Assembly: GCF_039696035.1 (NCBI RefSeq)
Contig: NZ_CP155567.1
Coordinates: 1,917,001-1,981,000, forward strand
DNA from: Microbulbifer sp. SAOS-129_SWC
GTDB lineage: Bacteria; Pseudomonadota; Gammaproteobacteria; Pseudomonadales; Cellvibrionaceae
DNA: 64,000 bases
Direction: 5' to 3'
Made by a program: the position numbers and the translations under genes. The notes beneath the pieces are model-generated. The model made no database searches, had not been told where the DNA came from, and saw only the letters and a program-made list of their open reading frames with translations. Positions 34,720 to 43,921 of the stretch are shown piece by piece. Positions within the stretch are counted from its first letter, which is position 1. The number at the start of each line of letters is the position of its first letter.

Positions 34720-35349
34720 TTGTTGATATTGAGTGCCGGAATGAAAAGATCAGGTAGCACTTGGTTGTTCAACGCAGCGAGGGAAATCCTTACAAGTTCG
34801 AGTTCGTTCGTCACTAAATTGAAGTCTGGATGGGTGGATGATTTAGTTTCTATTCCGGATTTGGGTAACGCACTTATTAAATTGCATAATTTTGATGTTG
34901 AATTGGCCGAACGTGCGGATTTGGTGATCTATAGTCACCGTGATTTGCGTGACGCTATTGCAAGTATGCAGCGCATGTTTAATGTAGCTCCTAAGTTGGA
35001 AATTGCCGAGCACCTCATATCTCAAGATGCAAAATGGAGAAAAGTTGCGGACTATGTCATGCGTTATGAGGATTTTCTCGTATGCCCGGAAAATATTTTG
35101 AGTGGCCTGTGTGATTTGTTTGGTATAAAAGATTTAGATATATCTTCGATCAATGCTAAATTGAATGCACTTTCATTTGACTCTTCGGGTGAGAAGAACA
35201 TTCGATACAATTACCAGAATCTTTACCATCAAGGTCATGTGACAAATGGCAAGGAGGGGGCATGGAAAGGCCAGTTGTCCGAAGATTTTGTTGCCCTACT
35301 TGAGCGTAATTATGGCGACTGGTTTGTTAGTAATGGCTATGTTATTTGA
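34720..35349 (+). CDS. Putative sulfotransferase
   Basis: A 209-aa protein inserted between gmd and fcl. LSAGMKRSGSTWLFNAAREI is a PAPS-binding loop (KxGSTW type). LVIYSHRDLRDAIASMQRM is the 3'-phosphate-binding motif, which supports a sulfotransferase of the general Sulfotransfer_1/3 type. The start is probably TTG 34720, nine bases after GAGGG; no ATG is suitably placed. It is markedly AT-rich compared with gmd and fcl on either side, which suggests later insertion. Confidence 0.75.
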   Translation: MLILSAGMKRSGSTWLFNAAREILTSSSSFVTKLKSGWVDDLVSIPDLGNALIKLHNFDVELAERADLVIYSHRDLRDAIASMQRMFNVAPKLEIAEHLISQDAKWRKVADYVMRYEDFLVCPENILSGLCDLFGIKDLDISSINAKLNALSFDSSGEKNIRYNYQNLYHQGHVTNGKEGAWKGQLSEDFVALLERNYGDWFVSNGYVI

Positions 35350-35425
35350 ATTTTATTTTTGAGTTTTTTGGTTAAGGGTCGAAAGACAATTTAGTTCTTT
35401 GTACCTATGGAGTTATTTGGAGCGC

Positions 35426-36388
35426 ATGTTGAAAAAAGTCTTTGTTGCCGGTCACAGAGGTATGGTCGGTTCGGCGATCACTCGCCAGCTTGAGCTCCGG
35501 GATGATGTGGAGCTGGTTGTGCGCACTCGGCAGGAGTTGGATCTGACCAGTCAGGGCGCGGTTCGGGAATTCTTCGCCGGCGAGCGCATTGACGAGGTCT
35601 ATTTGGCGGCCGCCAAGGTTGGCGGCATTCACGCCAACAATACCTACCCGGCGGAGTTTATCTACGAAAACCTGATGATGGAGTGTAATATCATTCACTC
35701 GGCCCACCAGGCTGGCGTGGACAAGCTACTACTTTTGGGCTCTTCCTGTATCTATCCCAAGGAAGCGGAGCAGCCAATGGCGGAGTCAGCGCTGCTGACC
35801 GGCACGCTGGAATCGACCAATGAGCCCTACGCGGTGGCCAAAATCGCCGGGATCAAGCTCTGTGAGTCCTACAATCGGCAGTATGGCCGCGACTATCGCT
35901 CGGTGATGCCTACCAACCTGTATGGGCCTAACGATAACTTCCATCCTGAGAATTCCCATGTGATTCCGGCGTTGTTGCGCCGCTTCCATGAGGCGAAAGA
36001 GAATGGGGATGCTGAAGTGGTTGCCTGGGGTAGCGGTAAGCCGATGCGCGAGTTCCTGCATGTGGACGATATGGCTGCGGCCTCGGTATTCGTGATGGAG
36101 CTGGATGAGTCCATTTATGCCGCGAATACCCAGCCGATGCTCAGTCATATCAATGTGGGCACCGGTGTGGATTGCACTATCCGCGAACTGGTGGAGACGG
36201 TGGCTGAAGTGGTTGGCTTTCGGGGGGATATCCGCTGGGATACCAGCAAGCCGGACGGCACCATGCGCAAGTTGATGGATGTCGAGCGGCTGGCCAAGCT
36301 AGGATGGCGGGCCAGTATCACTCTTAGGGATGGCCTGCAACAGGCGTATGGCTGGTTCTTGGAGAATCAGTCTGGATTCCGCGGCTAA
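35426..36388 (+). CDS. fcl: GDP-L-fucose synthase
   Basis: It epimerises and reduces GDP-4-keto-6-deoxymannose to GDP-L-fucose. The 320-aa SDR has [57 protein letters not shown], the [13 protein letters not shown] active site, and [21 protein letters not shown] place the start at ATG 35426, with GGAG seven bases upstream, instead of the open ATG 27 bases earlier. With manC and gmd the full GDP-fucose route from mannose-1-phosphate is present. A weak terminator-like hairpin follows. Confidence 0.97.
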   Translation: MLKKVFVAGHRGMVGSAITRQLELRDDVELVVRTRQELDLTSQGAVREFFAGERIDEVYLAAAKVGGIHANNTYPAEFIYENLMMECNIIHSAHQAGVDKLLLLGSSCIYPKEAEQPMAESALLTGTLESTNEPYAVAKIAGIKLCESYNRQYGRDYRSVMPTNLYGPNDNFHPENSHVIPALLRRFHEAKENGDAEVVAWGSGKPMREFLHVDDMAAASVFVMELDESIYAANTQPMLSHINVGTGVDCTIRELVETVAEVVGFRGDIRWDTSKPDGTMRKLMDVERLAKLGWRASITLRDGLQQAYGWFLENQSGFRG

Positions 36389-36404
36389 TCCTCCCCCTCC
36401 CTGG

Positions 36405-36428
36405 CCGGGCGTTACTGCCCGGTCTCAT
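36405..36428 (+). terminator. Weak terminator-like hairpin after fcl
   Basis: CCGGGC (36405-36410) pairs with GCCCGG (36417-36422), followed by the moderately T-rich TCTCATTTCG. It lacks a true U-tract, so termination may be partial. Confidence 0.4.
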
Positions 36429-36464
36429 TTCGTCTCCCAACTCTATCGCAATTCCTTTCAAAAG

Positions 36465-36502
36465 CGGCTGATTCCCGCACTCTTCATCAGTATAATCAGC
36501 CG
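36465..36502 (+). promoter_or_regulatory. Promoter with overlapping inverted repeat before second sub-operon
   Basis: A perfect -10 TATAAT (36491-36496) sits 17 bases after a weak -35-like CTGATT (36468-36473). Perfect 9-bp inverted repeats, CGGCTGATT (36465-36473) and AATCAGCCG (36494-36502), cover both elements. This looks like a regulated promoter with a dimeric operator driving the genes from 36576. The repeat could instead form an RNA hairpin if transcription comes from fcl. Confidence 0.5.
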
Positions 36503-36575
36503 TTTGCAGCGGAGAAGGGTAATTGGAACCCGTATCCGGTAAGCTACGGTCAATTATCCGACGGGAGTACAAAAA

Positions 36576-37304
36576 ATGAACAGCGGTAAAGGCGGCGATA
36601 TCGAGATGCTGGCGGAGGACTTGCGCTATTTCGATGCGCTAGTGAAGGATGATGCCCAGTCGCTGCAAGCGCGCATTATCGAGGCTGTTGAAGCAAGTCC
36701 GAACCCTTATGATCACCTCAAGGCGGTTACCGGTGTGTTGGTGGAGAACCAGGCCAATCTGGGCGCGCGAATCAAGGTGCTGGAGCAGGTATTGCTGGGC
36801 AAATCCTGGGCAGGTATAGACACTGCGGAGATTAGCCAACCTGTCGCTGAACACAATTATGCCCCTCAAGCCCAAGTAGATGTCTCGGCGGAAACCTTTG
36901 GCCAGTGCCAGAATATGTACGGTGTCGAGCACACACCCGAGGGGCTGGCCTACAGTTGGACCGGCCCTTCTCCCGAGATAGTGTTCGATGTGCCTGTACT
37001 GCGTGATGTCGAGAAGGTCTTCCGTCTCGGCTTTATTTCGGCGATGGATGATGATGAGCTGGTAAAAGAGGCAAAAATCCTGGTCGATGGTGAGACGCAA
37101 CAGGTTGAAATGGATTTCGACGGGCAGACACGCGGTTTGTGTTGCGCTCTTCCGGTTCGTAAAGATTCGCGGGCCAGCCGTATTGAAGTCAAATTAATTC
37201 GTACGCTGAGCCCCGCTGAGCTCGGAAAGGGAGACGACAAGCGCAAATTAGGCTTGGCAATTACAGGTTACCAAGTGGCCGACCTGAAATCACACCCCGC
37301 CTGA
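36576..37304 (+). CDS. Conserved-looking hypothetical protein of the polysaccharide locus
   Basis: A 242-aa acidic protein I do not recognise. Residues 1-75 are helical (LRYFDALVKDDAQSLQARII). Residues 105-235 look like a beta-sandwich (YSWTGPSPEIVFDVPVL, VFRLGFISAMDDDELVK) of the sort that binds glycans. No signal peptide or membrane segment is visible. It is the first gene after a clear promoter and is followed within 20 bases by a sulfotransferase gene. A glycan-binding helper for the sulfotransferases is possible, but that is a guess from context. Confidence 0.6.
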   Translation: MNSGKGGDIEMLAEDLRYFDALVKDDAQSLQARIIEAVEASPNPYDHLKAVTGVLVENQANLGARIKVLEQVLLGKSWAGIDTAEISQPVAEHNYAPQAQVDVSAETFGQCQNMYGVEHTPEGLAYSWTGPSPEIVFDVPVLRDVEKVFRLGFISAMDDDELVKEAKILVDGETQQVEMDFDGQTRGLCCALPVRKDSRASRIEVKLIRTLSPAELGKGDDKRKLGLAITGYQVADLKSHPA

Positions 37305-37321
37305 TTGGATGTAGTGAGCGC

Positions 37322-38083
37322 GTGAGAAAGCTGATTTTACACTACCACCTGTTCAAGAATGCCGGATCATCGATCGATGAGATTCTGAAAGGTAGTTTCG
37401 GGGATTCCTGGACAAGCTTCGATAAAGACACTGCTTCGGCTAAGATTCTTCCTGCAGAAATGAGGGCCTTTATCGATGAGAATCCACAAGTCAGGGCTGT
37501 TTCGTCCCATCAGGTGATGCCGCCATTGCCGCAGGGGGATTTCGAGGTTTTTCCCATTGTCTTTCTACGCCATCCGCTTGATCGGGTCCGTTCGGCCTAT
37601 TTGTTCGAGTGGAAAAAGCAGCTGGGCCTGACAGTTCCAAAGGGAAGCTTCGCCGATTATGTGAGAGAGAAACTGGACTCTTGTAGTCGCGGACCGATCG
37701 CCAACTACCAGGTGTTCCAGCTTTCTAATACGGCGTGCGAGGGTGAAAAGCCCGCACATGATTCGGATACACAAAAACGGTTGGTCCGGGCCCAGACGTT
37801 TCTTGCGGAATTGCCGTTTTTTGGTTTGGTTGAGCGTTTTCAAGAATCGCTAGAGCGAATGCACTTCTACTTGAAATACCATTTCCCGGACTTGAAGGTG
37901 GTGAATAGGCAGGTAAATACGACTCAAGATACCGGTAAGCACATTGAAGAAAGGCTTCTGGAAGTAAGGCAACAACTGGGTGAAGCACTTTACGGTGAGC
38001 TGATTGATCGTAACCGGCAGGACTTGGAGCTGTACAACTTTGCCTGTAAACATTTTGCTTCCGTTGTTCCTCAAGATGTATAA
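37322..38083 (+). CDS. Sulfotransferase family 2-like protein
   Basis: A 253-aa protein starting at GTG. LILHYHLFKNAGSSIDEIL is the PAPS loop of carbohydrate sulfotransferases of the Sulfotransfer_2 (PF03567) type (KxAGS/T). VFLRHPLDRVRSAYLFEW (near residue 82) is the 3'-phosphate motif. IANYQVFQLS follows, as in heparan/dermatan 2-O-sulfotransferase relatives. It probably sulfates a glycan in the cytosol. The gene at 41220 is a paralogue (HGHMFKNAGTSFDSAL). Confidence 0.82.
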   Translation: MRKLILHYHLFKNAGSSIDEILKGSFGDSWTSFDKDTASAKILPAEMRAFIDENPQVRAVSSHQVMPPLPQGDFEVFPIVFLRHPLDRVRSAYLFEWKKQLGLTVPKGSFADYVREKLDSCSRGPIANYQVFQLSNTACEGEKPAHDSDTQKRLVRAQTFLAELPFFGLVERFQESLERMHFYLKYHFPDLKVVNRQVNTTQDTGKHIEERLLEVRQQLGEALYGELIDRNRQDLELYNFACKHFASVVPQDV

Positions 38084-38106
38084 GAAATTTTGCTAGGGGG
38101 TAAACC

Positions 38107-38385
38107 ATGACCAACTCTGCTGAGCAGATCTTGCTTGATAAATTCAAATCTGAAAAAGAAAAAGGCGAGTACCTGCATCGTCGCCTTTGTGTCTCGTATG
38201 CCAAGGTGTACATGTTCAGGCGCTCGTTACTCGGGCGCCTGATTGGTCATATAGAGCGGATCATTCGCTACGTGACATTTCGACCTTCTTCCAAGAGTGA
38301 ATTGACCCAGCTTTATGAGGCTGCATTGCAATATCAACAAGAACGCGGCATCGATTTTCAAGTCGTGATGAATGAATATACGTAA
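38107..38385 (+). CDS. Small basic hypothetical protein, 92 aa
   Basis: A short helical protein (LHRRLCVSYAKVYMFRRSLL) of unknown function with GGGGG before the ATG. The segment RRSLLGRLIGHIERIIRYV resembles a segment near the N-terminus of the next gene product (ERSRIGRLSLKLERLLGVV). The two may share an amphipathic membrane-binding or interaction helix. It is located between a sulfotransferase and a large bifunctional glycosyltransferase on one transcript. Confidence 0.55.
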   Translation: MTNSAEQILLDKFKSEKEKGEYLHRRLCVSYAKVYMFRRSLLGRLIGHIERIIRYVTFRPSSKSELTQLYEAALQYQQERGIDFQVVMNEYT

Positions 38386-38409
38386 GACGATTTTCCGACT
38401 CGAAATTGA

Positions 38410-41220
38410 ATGATGTATCCGATGCCAATGAATGACGTTAGGGAAGAAAGTCCGGTAGGCGAAGACGTAGATAAGTTACTGGATCAGCAGCTTGCCAGAA
38501 ACGCGAGCCTTTTGAGTGAGATCGAACGTTACGCGGACGCGTTCACCCAAATAGAGCGAAGTCGTATAGGCAGGCTATCGTTGAAGCTTGAGCGGTTGCT
38601 TGGAGTTGTGCGCTTGTTACGTCGGGAAAAATTCCTGAGCGGCGCGGGGCATTTAGCATATTTGCCGCTTGAGGAGCGGGAAACTTTCAGTAAAGCCATT
38701 CCTCAGTGCGCTTTTGATCAAAAAAACAGTAGCGAATACCTGGCGCGTGAATATGAGCGTCTGGTTGGCGAGATTTTGTCTGCGGAAACGTCGCAAGAAA
38801 TTAATGCAGAACTCATTCAGTCACTTAGTGATATGAATGCAGACATGTATCAGAAGCTTCTTGATACGCAAAGCGGTGTGGAAAAAAGTTTGGGGAGCTT
38901 TTCAGGGGTTTTGATGAGGTTGGTAGAGTCAATCTGGAATGGTGTTCAGATTGGGAAAGATCGAGCCAATCATCTGAACCGTCTCTGGTCTGATTTCATT
39001 CAGTTCAAACGGAGTCATGCCAACGATTTAGATAAGGTTGATGTGAGTAATTTTAATCGTCTTCACTATTTCCTGCAGGTGTTACGTTATGCCCTTGCGC
39101 ACCCCTATGCCTGCCTGAGAACCTTTAGTTGGCCGAGGTTCTGGCGCTTGGCCAGAGTGCTGCTTGGCATCGAACAGCTGAATGGCGCTGCCTGGATTGA
39201 CCAGCGCTTCCCGCTGGATGCATCTACTGCAGATAAGCCAGTCATATATCCTGTTGACGAACCGGGCGCCCAGTCTGTAGAGCTTACCTTCCCGCAGTGC
39301 GACCAGCCGCTGGTGAGTATCATTATTCCTGTGTACAACCAGTACGCTACAACCTTGTCTTGTTTGCAGGCCGTTCTGGCGCATTCCGCGGGGGTTGCCT
39401 ATGAAGTGATAGTCGCAGATGACAGGTCCAGCGACCATACCGAAACCATTAGTGAGCGCATAAAGAACATCCATGTAGTTCGTAACGCTGTGAACCTGGG
39501 TTTCCTGAAGAACTGCAATAATGCAGCCACCTTCGCTAGAGGTAAATACCTTGTTTTGCTCAATAATGACACAAACCCTCAGCCCGGATGGTTGCAGTCG
39601 CTGCTAAACGTTTTTTCTACCCAAAAAGGTGTCGGCCTCGTGGGGCCGAAATTGCTTTTTGAAGATGGAGTGCTTCAGGAGGCGGGCGGTATTATCTGGA
39701 AAGATGGTAGCGGGTGGAATTTTGGTCGCGGTCAAGACCCCAATGCTCCAGAAGTAAATTATGTTAAGGATGTCGATTATATTTCCGGTGCCTGTGTGAT
39801 GCTGGAGAAATCCCTCTGGGATCAGCTGGGAGGCTTCGACGAGAGATTTTGCCCTGCCTACTATGAAGATACCGATCTGGCCTTCCAGATCAGAGCGAGA
39901 GGTTTGCGTACTGTTTATCAGCCAGCGTCTTGTGTAGTGCATTTTGAGGGTGTCAGTCACGGAAGTGACATAAATTCTGGCATCAAGAAGCAGCAAAGGA
40001 TTAACCAGCTGGTTTTCAGAGATAAGTGGGCAGAGGTGCTGGATGCGGAAAACCACGATGTGGCAAACAATGTGTTTGACGCCCGGGAGCGAGCGGGCGG
40101 GCGGACGACGCTGCTTTATATAGACCATTACGTACCATTTTATGACAAAGATGCTGGTTCAAAATCAACTTTCCTGTATGTAAAGACCATGGTGGAAATG
40201 GGCTACAGGGTTAAATTCCTGGGCGCAAACTTTTTTCCCCATAAGCCATACACCGAAGCATTGCAGCAAATGGGAGTGGAAGTTCTTTATGGTGAACGCT
40301 ATGCGCGCAACTGGAAACGCTGGTTGGAAGAGAGCGCGTGTCATATTGACGTGATTTATCTGCACCGGCCGCATATTACCGAAGGTTTCATCGATGAAAT
40401 CAACTCGCTGAAGGTTCGCCCGAAGCTGGTATATTTTGGTCACGACTTACACTATTTGCGAACGGAGCGCGAAGCCAAGTCAACTGGAGATCAAAGTTTG
40501 ATTAAGGCGGCTCGCCAATGGAAAGATCGTGAACTTCAAATTTTCGAGCAAGTCGATACGGTATTGTATCCCTCAGATGTTGAAGTGGCGGCCGTAAGCG
40601 AGCTCTCACCTGGCACACATGTGGAACAAATACCGCTCTATGTGCTGGATCCTGATATTAGGAAGGAATTTGTCCATTCCGACCGTAAAGACCTGTTGTT
40701 TGTTGGTGGTTTCACCCACAGCCCGAACGTTGATGCTGTTATCTGGTTTGCCGGTGAAGTGCTGCCGAGAATTCTTGCTGTGGAGCCAGATATCCGACTC
40801 CATGTAGTGGGTTCCAATGTTCCCGAGGTGGTGCAGTCGCTGGCGTCAGATAATATCGTCGTACATGGATTTGTCAGTGATGATGAGCTCGAGGCGCTTT
40901 ACAGTTCGATTCGAGTTTGTGTTGTGCCGTTACGCTATGGCGCGGGAGTGAAAGGCAAAGTCCTTGAAGCGCTGCAGAGTAGTGTTCCGCTGGTGACCAC
41001 CGCGATTGGGGCTGAGGGGATTCCAGAACCGTTATCCGTGATGCGCGTGGCTGATGGGGCCGAGGCTTTTGCCGTAGAGGTGGTCACTCTGTACCACAAT
41101 GAAGAACTCTGCAATGCGATGTTGGCTGCGCGCCCAAAATACATTGAACGCCACTTTAGCTCCACGGTCGTGAAAGGGGCGATTGAAAAGCACTTTGGAC
41201 CTTCTGCTGTCTCAGTTTAG
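38410..41220 (+). CDS. Bifunctional glycosyltransferase (GT2 + GT4)
   Basis: A 936-aa protein. The N-terminal 290 residues are helical and coiled. About 298-560 is a GT2 domain: PLVSIIIPVYNQYATTLSCL, EVIVADDRSSDHT, LVLLNNDTNPQPGWL (DxD-like N-D-T), GGFDERFCPAYYEDTDLAFQ. About 560-936 is a GT4-like domain with LLFVGGFTHSPNVDAVIWF and RYGAGVKGKVLEAL as the donor site. It thus likely adds two sugars, for example rhamnose by the GT2 part. Start ATG 38410 or the adjacent ATG 38413. It is followed directly by a sulfotransferase gene. Confidence 0.85.
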   Translation: MMYPMPMNDVREESPVGEDVDKLLDQQLARNASLLSEIERYADAFTQIERSRIGRLSLKLERLLGVVRLLRREKFLSGAGHLAYLPLEERETFSKAIPQCAFDQKNSSEYLAREYERLVGEILSAETSQEINAELIQSLSDMNADMYQKLLDTQSGVEKSLGSFSGVLMRLVESIWNGVQIGKDRANHLNRLWSDFIQFKRSHANDLDKVDVSNFNRLHYFLQVLRYALAHPYACLRTFSWPRFWRLARVLLGIEQLNGAAWIDQRFPLDASTADKPVIYPVDEPGAQSVELTFPQCDQPLVSIIIPVYNQYATTLSCLQAVLAHSAGVAYEVIVADDRSSDHTETISERIKNIHVVRNAVNLGFLKNCNNAATFARGKYLVLLNNDTNPQPGWLQSLLNVFSTQKGVGLVGPKLLFEDGVLQEAGGIIWKDGSGWNFGRGQDPNAPEVNYVKDVDYISGACVMLEKSLWDQLGGFDERFCPAYYEDTDLAFQIRARGLRTVYQPASCVVHFEGVSHGSDINSGIKKQQRINQLVFRDKWAEVLDAENHDVANNVFDARERAGGRTTLLYIDHYVPFYDKDAGSKSTFLYVKTMVEMGYRVKFLGANFFPHKPYTEALQQMGVEVLYGERYARNWKRWLEESACHIDVIYLHRPHITEGFIDEINSLKVRPKLVYFGHDLHYLRTEREAKSTGDQSLIKAARQWKDRELQIFEQVDTVLYPSDVEVAAVSELSPGTHVEQIPLYVLDPDIRKEFVHSDRKDLLFVGGFTHSPNVDAVIWFAGEVLPRILAVEPDIRLHVVGSNVPEVVQSLASDNIVVHGFVSDDELEALYSSIRVCVVPLRYGAGVKGKVLEALQSSVPLVTTAIGAEGIPEPLSVMRVADGAEAFAVEVVTLYHNEELCNAMLAARPKYIERHFSSTVVKGAIEKHFGPSAVSV

Positions 41221-41246
41221 TGAGTTTGAGGTTAGGTAAAAATTTA

Positions 41247-42041
41247 ATGAGATATGTTATTGCTCATGGGCATATGTTTAAAAATGCTGGGACTTCCTTC
41301 GATAGCGCGCTAAGAAGTGCATTTGGCGAGGAAGGATTTCTCGATCATCGTGACGATGAGTCTATGCGCAAAGGTGGTGTGGCGTACTTGAACAAGTTTC
41401 TGTCGGCCAACTCCCAGATAAAGGCGATATCAAGTCATCATCTGTGCTCACCGTTGCCAGCAGAGGCAGAGGTCTCTTATCTGCCAGTTTACTTTTTGCG
41501 CGATCCAATTGAGCGTGTTGTATCGGTATACAACTTTGAGCGCAAACAACCTATTTCCAGTCTTGGATCCAAAATGGCAAAAGAGTTGGGGTTGTTGGAC
41601 TACGTCCGTTGGCGGCTGCAACCGGATGTGCCACCCACGATCCGCAATTTCCAGACCCTGTTTATCGGTGAGTCGCGGGAATGGAAACGTGGTGTGGAGG
41701 CGGGGCAGGGCTCTCTGGATGTAGCGATGGGTGTCCTTCAGTCCGAGCGGACCGCGTTTGGTCTCGTCGACGCGTTCCCAGAAAGTTTCGACAGGATTAT
41801 GAGTCAGTTGGCGAGGTATTTTCCCGGAGTGCAGTTCACTTACCAGACGCGCAATGTCTCGTCGGATCTGGATGCGGAAGAGAAGAAACAGCAATCGTAC
41901 AAGCTCCTGGAGCCAGTGATGGGTGAGTTGATTCAGGAAAATATTTACGATATTGCCCTCTACGAGTTCGCGAAATCTTACTTTTTCCTTGCAGGTGAAT
42001 TTTCGGGGAATGGCAATATTGGCTCCGTTGTTGGGAGCTAA
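41247..42041 (+). CDS. Sulfotransferase family 2-like protein
   Basis: A paralogue of the 37322-38083 product. MRYVIAHGHMFKNAGTSFDS contains the PAPS loop. LPVYFLRDPIERVVSVYNF is the 3'-phosphate motif. I place the start at ATG 41247, whose N-terminus aligns with the paralogue; a GTG at 41220, overlapping the previous stop, is the alternative and adds nine residues. Predicted soluble. It sits between the bifunctional glycosyltransferase and the pseudokinase-like membrane protein. Confidence 0.82.
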   Translation: MRYVIAHGHMFKNAGTSFDSALRSAFGEEGFLDHRDDESMRKGGVAYLNKFLSANSQIKAISSHHLCSPLPAEAEVSYLPVYFLRDPIERVVSVYNFERKQPISSLGSKMAKELGLLDYVRWRLQPDVPPTIRNFQTLFIGESREWKRGVEAGQGSLDVAMGVLQSERTAFGLVDAFPESFDRIMSQLARYFPGVQFTYQTRNVSSDLDAEEKKQQSYKLLEPVMGELIQENIYDIALYEFAKSYFFLAGEFSGNGNIGSVVGS

Positions 42042-42136
42042 ACTCACGTGACGGCTTTCTGCAGTTTGCATCCGCCTAGTGTTTTTGTGTACGAGAAGGG
42101 CTAGATTTCGCTGGGGCTCTATCTGTTACAGGCTAA

Positions 42137-43921
42137 ATGAATATGTTTTCCGTGTTTAAAGATGTAGTTGGGACTGTATTCAATAAAAAGCGTACCGCTG
42201 CGCGCTTTCGGAGCGTGGCGCCAGTCAGGTTCTGGTTCGATGTCTTTACTTCGTTTTCGAGGAATATCCTTCAGCTGCTGGTATTTATTCTTCCGATTAA
42301 GGTGGTGATCGTCGTCAGCAATCCCAAACTACCGGGATTCCTTGAGCGGATCTGGCCAGGTCTGGGGCGGGGTGACTGGCTGCTGGTGCTGTCATCGATT
42401 ATTGTCCTATCGTTTTTGTCTACTATTTTCCTTGAGTGGTATCTCGAGCGTTCGGGCGATTGCTATAACCGTAAGTTCTCTCGTGAGCACAAGAAGGAGC
42501 GGTTTGCCAATCGGGAGCTTCTCTCGAACGTCTACCGGAGGGTGGTCGAATCTGGTAGCGGCACTTTATTACTGCTGGCCCTGTCGGCGGGAATTGCTTT
42601 TCTCTATCCTGATTTTCTCGTGTTCTTCTATTTTTCGCTTTTTGTGGTGGTACTGATGTTTAGTGTCATCGCACTGCAGGTGCCCTCATTTCCCGATAAA
42701 TTCCGCAAAAATCCGAGCAGATTTGTTGGTAAGGGAACAGGGGTCCTGTTTATCATGGCGTTTTGTTATATCGTCTATGATTTTTGGCGGGATACCAGTG
42801 CTCCTCCGCTGTTTTCCGCAGTGGTTGCCGTGATTTTGAGCCGTAGACTGTTGGCGGCCCTGAGTCGGAAAATATCGGATGTAGTGTGGTTCGCCAGGAA
42901 AAAGAATGAAATCCTGCGGCTATTTTACCGTGGGCATGAAGAGAGCGAGCAGTCTACATCCACATCGAAGCAGGTAGTAGACTTCCTGGCGGAACGCGGT
43001 GTGCAGGACTTTGCCGAGTCTGCGTTGGCTGCTTTCGGTCTGTCAGACAGTATCGGTGAAGTGTCGGATGTCCGCTGGCATGATTCTCCAGTTCCCTGGC
43101 TCAACTTACTTGATTTCTCCTGCGCTAGGGCTGATGGAGAAGAGTCTGGCAGGGTGCTGCTAAAGGTCTACGAAACGCAGCGAGGTCGCGTCGCTCGCGA
43201 AGAGCAGGTTCTTTATGCGCCGTTGGAAAATGCGGGGCTTATGCCAGAGTTTATCGGTTCAGCAAAAGTTCATGGCTCTCCTGTCCATGCATTCTGGATG
43301 TCGGAGGATTGGGGCTTTTCCGATGAACGAGAAGACGTTTTCGTATTCAAAGGGCAGTTGGTCAGTCTCGAGCTGGATGAAGATACCGTAGAACAATACA
43401 AATCAGAGCATCCTGTGCTGCCAGAACGCCTTTCCGCCTCGTTGGTTCAGCGGCTTAATCTGGTACTGGCACCACAAGAGCAGGGCAAGATTTCGCGCTT
43501 CCTGCGCATGTTGCCTGCGCTTAACGAGCTAGTTAAGCAGATGCCGCTACGTTTGCATGTGCCGGATGGCGTGATTAAGTGCTTTCTGGCAAATAATGGT
43601 GGTGCGCTTCAGCTTCTCGGTCTGGGGGAGTGGAAAATTGAGCCTTTAGGTTATGGCCTTCCAATTTCTACGGGGATGGATGGCGCTTTGGAGCCCCACG
43701 CCAATGCGGTAGGCGTCGAGGGGGAGGCGCTTTTCCCAGGCGAAGTTGAATACGTTACCTCGCGGCTTGCTGAGCTGGAAAGCTGTTGTCTCCGGAAGCG
43801 CTTGAGCTCCGGACTGTCGATTATTGATGAGTTGAGCGCCGAAGGTTCTATTGCTGTGCGAGTAGCGGGGCGAGAAGAGGGGGAACTGAAGCTGCCGCCC
43901 TTGGAGGAAGCGCAAGCGTGA
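42137..43921 (+). CDS. Multi-pass membrane protein with C-terminal pseudokinase-like domain
   Basis: A 594-aa protein. The N-terminal 245 residues hold about five to six hydrophobic segments (about 37-60, 80-103, 145-185 as two, 202-218, 225-243). The cytosolic C-terminal part resembles an APH/choline-kinase-type fold: RVLLKVYETQRG (beta3 Lys, near residue 340) and AREEQVLYAPLENAGLMPEF (helix C Glu). In LRLHVPDGVIKCFLANNGG and LQLLGLGEWKIEPLGYGLP the catalytic HGDxxxxN and IDW residues are missing. It would therefore be a membrane-bound pseudokinase or regulator. No homologue is known to me. Its end overlaps the next sulfotransferase gene by 4 bases, which shows coupling. Confidence 0.5.
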   Translation: MNMFSVFKDVVGTVFNKKRTAARFRSVAPVRFWFDVFTSFSRNILQLLVFILPIKVVIVVSNPKLPGFLERIWPGLGRGDWLLVLSSIIVLSFLSTIFLEWYLERSGDCYNRKFSREHKKERFANRELLSNVYRRVVESGSGTLLLLALSAGIAFLYPDFLVFFYFSLFVVVLMFSVIALQVPSFPDKFRKNPSRFVGKGTGVLFIMAFCYIVYDFWRDTSAPPLFSAVVAVILSRRLLAALSRKISDVVWFARKKNEILRLFYRGHEESEQSTSTSKQVVDFLAERGVQDFAESALAAFGLSDSIGEVSDVRWHDSPVPWLNLLDFSCARADGEESGRVLLKVYETQRGRVAREEQVLYAPLENAGLMPEFIGSAKVHGSPVHAFWMSEDWGFSDEREDVFVFKGQLVSLELDEDTVEQYKSEHPVLPERLSASLVQRLNLVLAPQEQGKISRFLRMLPALNELVKQMPLRLHVPDGVIKCFLANNGGALQLLGLGEWKIEPLGYGLPISTGMDGALEPHANAVGVEGEALFPGEVEYVTSRLAELESCCLRKRLSSGLSIIDELSAEGSIAVRVAGREEGELKLPPLEEAQA

